From CAVONV01 sp963697355 (GTDB lineage: Bacteria; Acidobacteriota; Vicinamibacteria; Marinacidobacterales; DATDRI01): 64,000 nt of DNA. The notes beneath the pieces were generated by a model. That model made no database searches and was not told the origin of the DNA. It worked only from the letters and a program-made list of their open reading frames with translations. The position numbers and the translations under genes are program-made. This document shows, one piece after another, positions 56,589 to 64,000 of this stretch. Every line of letters begins with the position of its first letter. The stretch's first letter is position 1. The DNA lies in NCBI GenBank assembly GCA_963697355.1, contig CAVONV010000012.1, positions 1 to 64,000 on the forward strand, given 5' to 3'.

Positions 56589-58280
56589 CTATTCTCTCGG
56601 TTTTGCAGTATTGACCTCTCGCGGCGTTTCACCCCGTTTCACCAGATAGAGCCGGTCGACTCCCAGAGCCTCGTGGACTTCACGTTCTCCATCCGGCCAA
56701 CGAACGCTCACGCGGTCGAGTGTCGTGCTATCTCCAACGCCGAAGTGAGCCCGGAAATCGCTCTGCGATGCGTACGTGCCTCCGGACGAGACCTCCCGCA
56801 TCTGGGTCACACCTCCGGCTACGATCTCGACTCTAGCACCGAGCGCTTGCGGTGGGCCGATGGTGTCCTCTAACTGGAACATCGCCCAGTGATAAGGCGT
56901 TTCAGTTCGGTTTTCGAGATAGGTCGGTTTGGCATCTTGGTTGCTCACCACGATGTCGAGGTCCCCGTCATTGTCGAGGTCGGCGAAGCCTCCACCGCGA
57001 CTCGACTCCACCACGTTGAAAACGTCGCCTGCTTCGTCGGTGACTTCCGTGAATTTTCCGTTCTCTTGAATGAAGAGTTGATTCCTCTGACGGTAAAGCT
57101 CGTGCAAGGAAGGCTCCAAATCGACTTGCGGGTAAATGTGTCCGTTGGAAAAGAAAATATCCAAATCCCGATCGAGATCAACATCGATTAATGCGGCGAT
57201 CCATCCGAGAGACGAAAATGTGGGCACGGCGAGGCCGACGGCAAAGGACTGGTCGATGAAGAGCTTTCCGTTGAGGTTCTTGTAGAGAGTGTAGTAGTCA
57301 TTGGAGAAATTGGTGACCAGAATGTCGAACCAGCCGTCGCCGTCGTAGTCACCAAAGTGTACGCCCATGCTCCCCTGGGTGTTGCCGTCAGCCGTATAGC
57401 CGCTTCCGGTCACAACACCTACTTCTTCGAAGGTTCCGTCACCGCGGTTTCGATAGAGGCAATTGGGAGAGCTGTCGCCGGCGACGTAGAGGTCGACGTC
57501 GCCGTCATTGTCGTAGTCGAAGCTCATCACGCCCATTCCATAACTGTCCGCCCCGACGTCGAATCCGGCTTCACGGGTCGCCTCGGTAAACGTACCATCA
57601 CCGTCGTTCAGATAAAATGTGTTCGATTGCTTCTCCAGCCCTTTCGGGCCGTCAAGAACTTCGACCATCCCTCGCCACCGTCGGGTACGACGGGCCACGT
57701 GCACCTCGTCCCAGTTGGTCTCGAGATAGTTGGAAACGAACAAATCGTAATCTTTGTCTCCATCGGCATCGAAGAAACTGGCGCCGATACTGTATTTTGG
57801 GTCCCCAACGCCGGCTCGCTCGGTAACGTCCGAAAACGTGCCGTCGCCATTGTTCCGGTACAAAACATTCGGGCCGTAGTTCGTGATGTACATATCCGGC
57901 CAACCGTCGGCGTCGAAGTCACCCACGCAGCCCCCATGCCCGTAAGCGGCCACGCCAACGCCGGCTCGGCCCGTCGCGTCCTCGAAGGTTCCGTCCCCCT
58001 TGTTGTGGTAGAGGACGTTGGCGTGCTTTTCGGTTGTGCCGTCGCCGGGCAACCCGTAGGCACCGACGACGTAGAGATCGACGAATCCATCGAGGTCGTA
58101 GTCGAAGAGCAGAATCCCGTTTCCCGTAGACTCGAGGATGTGGTTCTTGTCGCGACCGCCGGAGTAGGTGACGACCGTTAATCCGGCTTCGTCCGTGCGG
58201 TCGTGGAACTTGGGAATGAGCTGAGCAGAGGTGGTGCCGACGAGGACAGAGAGGCCGACGACGCAGATGACGAAGCGCAT
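56589..58280 (-). CDS. CRTAC1-type protein: FG-GAP/VCBS repeats plus ASPIC/UnbV domain
   Basis: A 563-residue exported protein (signal peptide MRFVICVVGLSVLVGTTSA). FG-GAP/VCBS repeats with calcium-loop motifs recur from about 50 to 450 (DYDLDGFVDLY, DFDADGWPDMY, DADGDKDYDLF, DYDNDGDVDLY, DYDGDGWFDIL, DLDNDGDLDIV), each preceded by LY.N.GDGTF-type strands. The C-terminus is an ASPIC/UnbV domain (ALGARVEIVAGG, MREVSSGGTYASQSDFRAHFGVG, VRWPDGE). An integrin-like seven-bladed propeller is expected. Family members are common in secreted proteins of Acidobacteriota and Planctomycetota, with unknown ligand. It is the first gene of the three-gene overlapping run to 53114. Confidence 0.9.
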   Translation of the reverse strand: MRFVICVVGLSVLVGTTSAQLIPKFHDRTDEAGLTVVTYSGGRDKNHILESTGNGILLFDYDLDGFVDLYVVGAYGLPGDGTTEKHANVLYHNKGDGTFEDATGRAGVGVAAYGHGGCVGDFDADGWPDMYITNYGPNVLYRNNGDGTFSDVTERAGVGDPKYSIGASFFDADGDKDYDLFVSNYLETNWDEVHVARRTRRWRGMVEVLDGPKGLEKQSNTFYLNDGDGTFTEATREAGFDVGADSYGMGVMSFDYDNDGDVDLYVAGDSSPNCLYRNRGDGTFEEVGVVTGSGYTADGNTQGSMGVHFGDYDGDGWFDILVTNFSNDYYTLYKNLNGKLFIDQSFAVGLAVPTFSSLGWIAALIDVDLDRDLDIFFSNGHIYPQVDLEPSLHELYRQRNQLFIQENGKFTEVTDEAGDVFNVVESSRGGGFADLDNDGDLDIVVSNQDAKPTYLENRTETPYHWAMFQLEDTIGPPQALGARVEIVAGGVTQMREVSSGGTYASQSDFRAHFGVGDSTTLDRVSVRWPDGEREVHEALGVDRLYLVKRGETPREVNTAKPRE

Positions 58281-58311
58281 GTTACCCGGATCTTAGTGAA
58301 TGCTCGGAGAT

Positions 58312-58340
58312 AAAAAAAGAGGGAGGCCAAACGGCCTCCC
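58312..58340 (-). terminator. Rho-independent terminator after the TonB receptor gene
   Basis: GGGAGGCC and GGCCTCCC at 58321-58340 form a perfect 8-base-pair stem with a four-base loop. On the minus strand it is followed by a T-rich run (the A-run at 58312-58318 on the plus strand). It lies 22 bases beyond the stop of the TonB-receptor gene, and before the start of the CRTAC1-type gene, so it separates two transcription units. Confidence 0.85.
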
Positions 58341-58362
58341 CTGACGGACAATCCCTACTCGG

Positions 58363-61138
58363 TTAGAAGTAGAATCCGGCCCGTATCTGTAAGCGACGAG
58401 GTTTCATCCAGGTGTCGGGTGTGAACTCGTCCCCGGCACTCTGCAACCTCAACGTGGAGAAGAACAGCTCCTGATCCGAGTTGAGCAGGTTGAAAATCCA
58501 GCCCTCCAGCCGGAAGAACGCTTGGTCTGAAATGTAGATGCGTTTTCCAATAGAGAGGTCGATGTTCTTGATCGGCGAATAGCGGTACGCCCCGATGGGC
58601 TCCATGATCACATCGATGCCGCCCTGGGCCAGGCCACCGACGCGGATCTGCCGGCTGTGAGCCCGACCGCTGCTGAACTCCGCCGAAGCAGCGATTTGGA
58701 TCTCGTAAGGAAAGCGGTACACCCCTTGGGCCCGGAACATGTGTGGCCGGTCGCCCTGCAAGAGGCTATCCGTGTTCAGCCACTGGTTGGGGTCGCTTCC
58801 TTCCGAGCTTCCGTAAAAGGGATTGAACTGGGTCTGCGCGAGCATGCGGGGGATGCGTCCTTCCGAGCGTGACCAGGTATAAGACCCTCCCAGACTCCAG
58901 TTCTGGGAAAAGCGTTTGTCGAAGGTAAAGGCGACGCCGTGGTAGTTCTGGAAGTACTCGAGGTCTTCACCTCCAGGAAACGATCCCGGGCGGTTGCCTT
59001 TCCGGATGACCGGAAGCTCGATGGCGCTCAGCATGGTGTACTGGGTATTTGTGAAGGGATCGGTAAAGGGAACTTCCTCGTAGGTACCGCCGAGGATTTC
59101 CCAACCGACAAGATCTTTCGTGGTCTTGTACACGTACTGAATGCCCAAGGCGACCTCGTTCGACACCTGCTGCTCGAATCCGAGGGCGTATTGAAGCGTT
59201 CGCGGCGCTTTGAGATCCGGATTGAAACCAATGTCTTCCGAAGTGATCTCGTACAACGTCTCGTACTCTCCCGTGTCCGGATTGAGGATCTGACCTGTAA
59301 ACGTCGGGAGCCCCGGCGGCGGTGCATCCCAGTTACCGATGACGTTTTGGTCATAGTAGACACCGAACGAGCCTTTGATCACGGAACGTCCGTCACCAGT
59401 AGGTTGACAGGCGAAGCCTACCCGCGGAGACACCAGGTTCCAGTTGATCAAGTCCCGGGAGACCCCAGGAACCGTTTCACCGGTGGGCGTGACAAACTGG
59501 CCGGCGAAATCGACGGTTCGCCAACCGTCAGGCGATCGTAGTCGGGAAAATCGCCCGGTGTTGTGATCGAAGCGGACCCCAAGGTTGAGGGTCAGACTGG
59601 TCGTTGACCGTGACGGAATCATCCACGAAGAAACCGAGGTCCGAGACTCTCCACCATATTGTACGGATCCCGATAGGAACGATAGAAGTAGCCAGTAGTA
59701 GTGATAGCTGTACGTCCCGTTGGGTCCACACTCCACGTTGGTTTGCGCCGAGCCTCGGAGTATTGTACGCCGAACTTGAACTCGTGCTGGCTGTTCAGGA
59801 AGTTCTCGGTGTAGTACGTGGCTTTGCCTCTGAACTGTTGCCTCCAGGTTACGTAGTCCCAGGGCCACCAAACGCCACCCGAGTAGGTCGTGGGACCGCC
59901 GTCGGGCGGGGTGTAGTCGATGAAGGGCGTCGTCGAGAGCTTCCCGTTTGGGAGAGATTGATGTCGTCCGACCACCAGCCGGCGTAGTGGAACTCCAGAA
60001 GAAGTTGGTCGACAACGTCGAGACAAGCTGGCGCCCCAAGCGGGATTCGTGCCGCATTCGGAGCCCAGCGACGATGTGGGGCGTAGAACTGGAGGAGTCG
60101 AGCCCGCCAACTCGCTCCGGTGGATGAAACCGGTGAGCTCGTGACCGCTCCCAGTCGGGCCGTGACTTTGAGGTCGTAGGATGTCATTCGGTACGTTGGT
60201 GACGGCTAGGGCGGGATCGATTACCCGGCTCGGTGCAGGAGTCTCGAGGTGCTTCACCGAAGGCAAAGAACCACATCTTGTCCTGCGCAGAAGGGACCGC
60301 CGAGTTGGAAGGTTGCATTGCAGAATTTCTTTCGGTTGAAACCAAAGTCGTCCACCATGACATTCGTGCCGGTCAGCGACGCCGTCTGCCAGAAAAGGCT
60401 TCCCCCGCCGTGAAAGCTGTTGCCGCCCTTCTTGGTCACCACGTTCAAGACCGCCCCGAGGTGATTACCGTACTCGGCAGGAGCCCCCACACCCAAGACC
60501 TCGACTTCCTCGATGTTGTCGGGATTGACGTCCCACCAGGCAGGCGCCGGTCTCGGGTCCCGAAGGTTCACGCCGTCGATGTTCCAGGAGTTGGACTGCC
60601 GGTTGGAGCCGAAGGCCACCACACGGTCCGACTGCCCGTCTCCATAGTCGGCTCATACCCGGGGACGACCTGCATGAGGTCGTACATGTTGCGCTCCGTC
60701 GGCAGCTCTTCGAGCATCTCGTTCTTGAAGCTCGTCGAAGAACCGGACTGGGTGACGTCCAGCACCGGAGACTCACCGACGACCGTGATCGTCTCGGCAG
60801 GGTGGCAATCTTCAGCGTGACGTTGACCGTAGCCGTGGTATTGAGGCGGACATCGAGGTTCTCCATGCGGACGGTATCGAAGCCTTGCATCGAGACTTCC
60901 ACGGTATATGTGCCCACGGAAGGACGGAAGCCGGAACACGCCCACATCGTTGGTGACCAGGGTTCGGTGCTCGCCAATGAGGTTTTCACTCGCTAAGGAC
61001 CACCGTCGCACCGGGTAGAACCGCCCCCGTGTCATCCGTCACGTCCCGCGGTACCGACCCGGTTCGTTTGCGCGATGCCGTGGAGCCGGCTAACACAATG
61101 CAGCACAGCACGATTGCGGCTGTTTTCCATCGTGACAT
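58363..61138 (-). pseudogene. TonB-dependent receptor with carboxypeptidase-regulatory-like domain, many frameshifts
   Basis: About 925 residues once frames are joined. It starts at the ATG at 61138 with signal peptide KTAAIVLCCIVLAGSTAS, then TDDTGAVLPGATVVLS (carboxypeptidase-regulatory-like/CNA-B-like strands), the plug (ITVVGESPVLDVTQSGSS, ELPTERNMYDLMQVVPGYEP, WNIDGVNLRDP, EEVEVLGVGAPAEYGN, GAVLNVVTKKGGNSFHGG), and the 22-strand barrel, ending QIRAGFYF with the aromatic C-terminus of outer-membrane proteins. At least eight frame changes lie between 59600 and 61080, while the C-terminal 1.2 kb is clean. Oar-like receptors of this type take up oligopeptides or glycans. Either decayed or poorly polished sequence; the uneven density favours a local cause. 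Confidence 0.8.
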
Positions 61139-61595
61139 AGGGCCTCCTTTGGAATCACATGTATTGGATTAGGAATTGGAATGGGTTGCTCGAACGGCTC
61201 GACATCTTTCATTGAGAGAGGATCTCGGAGCATTCGATGAGAGATAGGGAGTCGCAGTATGGTGAAGAACCGCCATCGGCTGGACTTCGACGCCATCACT
61301 GCCCCCCAACTCAAGATGCAAACGTATCACAATGCGGCAAAGTTGAGAACGAAAAAAAGCGTATAAATCAACGGATTCAAAAATTTGAACCGATTGCCAA
61401 ATAGCTGGAAAGCGCTCGAATGAACCGTCTGCATTCGTATGTCAGGTGGCTTATTAGTGGGGACTAGAAGTGGCCTTCACAAGACAGCAAAGACTCATCG
61501 ACCGATACAGTCGCCAACCCCATGCGGCGATCGCGGTTCCGTAACGATCCTATCGAAGCCACATCGGGGACGGAGCTTCCGTTGGAGCGCCTTCC
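61139..61595. other. Intergenic, AT-rich upstream region of the TonB receptor
   Basis: About 457 bases between the receptor start and the end of the M14 gene, both on the minus strand. The part near 61330-61440 is distinctly AT-rich and probably holds the receptor promoter. AAAGGAGG, just upstream of the 61138 ATG, serves as its ribosome site. The short frames here show nothing recognisable, and there is no hairpin with a T-run. Confidence 0.4.
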
Positions 61596-64000
61596 TCACC
61601 GCTCGAGAATGTGACGCCAGTTCAAGAGTCCGTTCCACAACAGTCGATAGTCCGATCGGTTCAAGTCGCGATGCATGGGATTGAAATTAAAGGCAAGGAC
61701 ATGTCCCTTGCCCACGGGCATATCTAAGATGGCCGGTTTGCCGGCGAGTGATGCTTCCTTCCGAGCCCCGCCGCTGACGACCATGTTGTTTCCGTCTTCG
61801 CCCCCCCATTGAAGAACGACGCCACGATCGTCCGCCGGACCGTCGAGACAGGAGGTGCAATAGGCCATGGTGAGCCAGCGCCGTGGGACGTCATAAACCG
61901 TGTAGTTCGAACGAAAGACGGAGATGGCCGCCGGGTAGCCGTAGGCCAACGGATGGTCGGGTTGGGCGAAGGTGGCTTCGAGCTCCACCCCGGGAGTAGA
62001 AAATCCGTCAATGGTCACGGGGCGGACATTCCGGACCAAGCCACTCTCGAGCGCCAGCTTAGTTCCTCGGCCCATCGTTACGAGTAGACCTCCATCGTCG
62101 AGGAAGGATTGGAGATTGGCCAACCCCTTCCATCCAATCCCTCCCGTGATGTCCTCCGAAGCGACAGGAGCGCCGTGACTCGGGAACTCGGTTGTTTTCG
62201 TAAAAGGCAAGGGTCCATGTTTCCGCTCGATACCATGGATTTGCCCGGGCAGCTCGAGCAAGACGTTGCCGTACAAGATGACGTCGACGCTTTCCTTTAA
62301 ATCCCCGGCTCGGATCTCCTCGTCTCGCAGGTAGGTATAAGGAATCTTCCTTTGGTCGAGGGTGTAGCGTATCCATCCGGAGGAGTCCGTGTCGGCCCAG
62401 GGAACCCACACTCCCACACGCGGTACGGCTGACTCATGTCGAGGGACATCGGGAGCTGACCTTGTGCTATCGAAGTCGAGTGCCAGCTCTGAAGCGACCG
62501 CTTCGAGTGCCGAGCTCAAACCGTCTTGTGGGGGGAGAATCCAGGAGCCTACTGGATAGGTTGCACCGTTGATCTCGAACGAGGCTTCGGCAATCTCGAC
62601 CTGGAATCGCTCCAGACGATATCGAGCCGCGAGTAGCGCTTCTTGACCGGTATCTTTGAGGAGAAAGACCGGCCCGGAACCACGGACGTCACCCTTTGGA
62701 TGAACAGCCTCATCGAGTGGTTCGATTGAGAATTGTTGGATCGCTTTGTCGTCGATCGGGACGGCCTCGACACCGTAGTGAACGGGTAACGCCCAGGAGA
62801 TGTCATCGTAAGGGGCATTGGGATCGTCTTCGGGGAACTCCTGTGGGCTCAGAAGGTCGACGGCATAGTTGCGGTAGGGCTGGTCGAGCCGTATCACGTA
62901 ACTGCCCTCTGGAAATACTCCTTCGTCGACCGCAAGCGTTGTGGTCGCCCTTCCGACTTCGATCTTTTGACTGAGAAGTCGATTGACCATCTCAGCAACA
63001 CGGAGTCGATCACCTTGCTCAACAGGGACCACGAAGGCGTAAGGCTTTTCCTCGACGCCCTTCCGCCAGGAGTCGAATCCCGTGCGATAAAAATTGCGCA
63101 ACATCTCCTGTGCGTGTTTCGCCGCATAGTCGAGAATCGCCAGACATCCCGTTTGTTGATAGTTGACATTGTTTCTCATGGACCATGTGACGGCCGGGTC
63201 GGGAGGCAACGGACGATACCACTCCCTGGTCGTTTCGCTGGGGGGGACGATCCGGTCCGCGGTCTCGCCGGTGGCATTACCGTATGTCTCATAGCCCCGA
63301 CCGATGCTGTTATGGTTCATGGCAATCGAGTCGAGAAAATGGTGGCCGAATCCTTCGCCGAAGTTCCACGTCCATACTCCGGGCATGCCGAAGGCGGTCA
63401 AGGCGGTAACCTCGCGAAAGCTCATCTCCAGGAAAGCGCTGGTCACGATGGGATTTAGATAAGGGTTGTAGGGGCCGGTCCCGTTCCACGTCTGGAGAAA
63501 GGCAATCGCCTCGTGAAGATCGTGGATGGTCACAGGATGATACTCGTGAAACATGCGATGAACCGCCTTCGTGGGTTCCTGAGTGAGCTGGTGGGCATCG
63601 CGATTGATGTCGACGAAGACATAGGGGCCCCAGTAGGGGGGAGATTGTCGCGGCAACGTGTCGAAGTCGGTTTTTCCTTTGAGGTGTCTCACGAACCAAT
63701 CCGACATTTTGGCCCGGCCGTCCGGATTGGCCACCGGATTGATGAGCACGACGACGTTCTTGCGGATGGCCTGGATCATCGGTGTCTCCGAAACGGCAAG
63801 ACGGTACGCGAGCTCCATCACCATTTCGGAGGCCCCCGTCTCATCGGCATGGAGCCCGGCGTTCAAGTAATAGAAGGGTTTTGCTTCGCCCATGAGATGC
63901 TCAGCTCGTTCGGGCATCGTCACTCTGGGATCGGCAAGTGCCGCTGTCAGCTCTTTGAGGTGGGGCAAGTTACCGATGAGGGCCTCGTCGCCGACAGCGA
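61596..64000 (-). CDS. Large M14 zinc carboxypeptidase-like protein, 5' end beyond window
   Basis: At least 800 residues; the frame stays open to base 64000, and the extra codons (AVGDEALIGNLPHL) match the paralogue's IVGDEVALARL, so the start lies outside. The M14 zinc pair is in NAGLHADETG and the third ligand in IHDLHEA, with NPVANPDGRAKMSDWFVRHL and DINRD. Strings such as NNVNYQQTG, GMPGVWTW and IGRGYET-GNAT are nearly identical to the copy at 50.3 kb, so these are true paralogues. The GATase-like C-terminal fold (VILYGNVL, FLDDGGLLVTMGRG) and the tail GKGHVLAFNFNPMHRDL are conserved; the acidic insert is absent and a cysteine-containing loop (YCTSCLDGPADD) replaces it. Confidence 0.88.
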   Translation of the reverse strand, partial: AVGDEALIGNLPHLKELTAALADPRVTMPERAEHLMGEAKPFYYLNAGLHADETGASEMVMELAYRLAVSETPMIQAIRKNVVVLINPVANPDGRAKMSDWFVRHLKGKTDFDTLPRQSPPYWGPYVFVDINRDAHQLTQEPTKAVHRMFHEYHPVTIHDLHEAIAFLQTWNGTGPYNPYLNPIVTSAFLEMSFREVTALTAFGMPGVWTWNFGEGFGHHFLDSIAMNHNSIGRGYETYGNATGETADRIVPPSETTREWYRPLPPDPAVTWSMRNNVNYQQTGCLAILDYAAKHAQEMLRNFYRTGFDSWRKGVEEKPYAFVVPVEQGDRLRVAEMVNRLLSQKIEVGRATTTLAVDEGVFPEGSYVIRLDQPYRNYAVDLLSPQEFPEDDPNAPYDDISWALPVHYGVEAVPIDDKAIQQFSIEPLDEAVHPKGDVRGSGPVFLLKDTGQEALLAARYRLERFQVEIAEASFEINGATYPVGSWILPPQDGLSSALEAVASELALDFDSTRSAPDVPRHESAVPRVGVWVPWADTDSSGWIRYTLDQRKIPYTYLRDEEIRAGDLKESVDVILYGNVLLELPGQIHGIERKHGPLPFTKTTEFPSHGAPVASEDITGGIGWKGLANLQSFLDDGGLLVTMGRGTKLALESGLVRNVRPVTIDGFSTPGVELEATFAQPDHPLAYGYPAAISVFRSNYTVYDVPRRWLTMAYCTSCLDGPADDRGVVLQWGGEDGNNMVVSGGARKEASLAGKPAILDMPVGKGHVLAFNFNPMHRDLNRSDYRLLWNGLLNWRHILER

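Noticed and set aside
57357..58181. Plus-strand 274-residue frame opposite the CRTAC1 gene
   Set aside because: Valine-rich antisense image of the repeated GDGTF and D-x-D-x-D-G codons.
61439..61684. Small plus-strand frame near the M14 gene end
   Set aside because: No ribosome site, domain or signal; overlaps the end of the minus-strand M14 gene.
1..64000. CRISPR arrays, transposases, phage genes, rRNA or tRNA genes
   Set aside because: Scanned for direct repeats with spacers, terminal repeats and cloverleaf-type sequence by eye; none found, though a short tRNA could be missed without a search program.

Overview
This 64 kb window looks like chromosomal DNA from an uncultured member of the Acidobacteriota, at roughly 55-60% GC by eye. 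The best lineage clues are the GWxTD-type protein followed by a VWFA protein in one overlapping pair (18.0-21.4 kb), the abundance of PQQ-like beta-propellers, TPR-fused sulfatase-fold proteins, a CRTAC1-type FG-GAP/ASPIC protein, and a TonB-dependent receptor with an N-terminal carboxypeptidase-regulatory-like domain. These families co-occur typically in Acidobacteriota, though several are also found in Planctomycetota and Verrucomicrobiota. I see no rRNA, tRNA, CRISPR array, prophage, transposase or replication origin.

Layout. 0-5 kb: three tandem secreted PQQ-like propeller genes, two of them frame-damaged. 5-9 kb: small membrane proteins, a GIY-YIG-like protein and an ExeA-type ATPase with a SPOR tail. 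9-13.3 kb: two convergent polytopic glycosyltransferase-39-like proteins. 13.4-17.9 kb: a propeller, a CocE-type hydrolase and an M55 peptidase lipoprotein. 18-21.4 kb: GWxTD/VWFA pair. 21.5-23.7 kb: LysR regulator divergent from a short leuA. 23.7-33.2 kb: remnant alpha-galactosidase, sulfatase lipoprotein, broken M24 aminopeptidase, frameshifted amidohydrolase, M28 peptidase and frameshifted class-V aminotransferase. 33.3-37.7 kb: three more propellers. 38-39.6 kb: a third GT39-like protein. 39.7-47.6 kb: a minus-strand run whose core is a glycan-modification operon (split transketolase, GT2, DUF4915, sulfotransferase, NAD-epimerase), preceded by a propeller and a secreted PI3/4-kinase-like protein. 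47.7-64 kb: two sulfatase-fold/TPR proteins, two large M14 peptidases, a TPR protein, CRTAC1 protein and a TonB receptor.

How the genes fit together. Most products carry signal peptides, Tat signals or lipoboxes, so the window largely encodes an exported degradation and envelope program: peptidases (M14 x2, M28, M24, M55, S15-like), sulfatase-fold enzymes, an amidohydrolase and a TonB uptake receptor, plus eight propellers of unknown role. The strongest candidate for an undescribed system is the 39.7-47.6 kb run, where a secreted lipid-kinase-fold protein and a propeller lie upstream of a sugar-building and sulfation operon.

Caveat. Many genes contain single-base frameshifts, and several of these come as compensating pairs that restore conserved motifs. 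They cluster in particular genes (26.4-29.6 kb, 59.6-61.1 kb). I read most of them as assembly or consensus indels, but true gene decay cannot be excluded from sequence alone.
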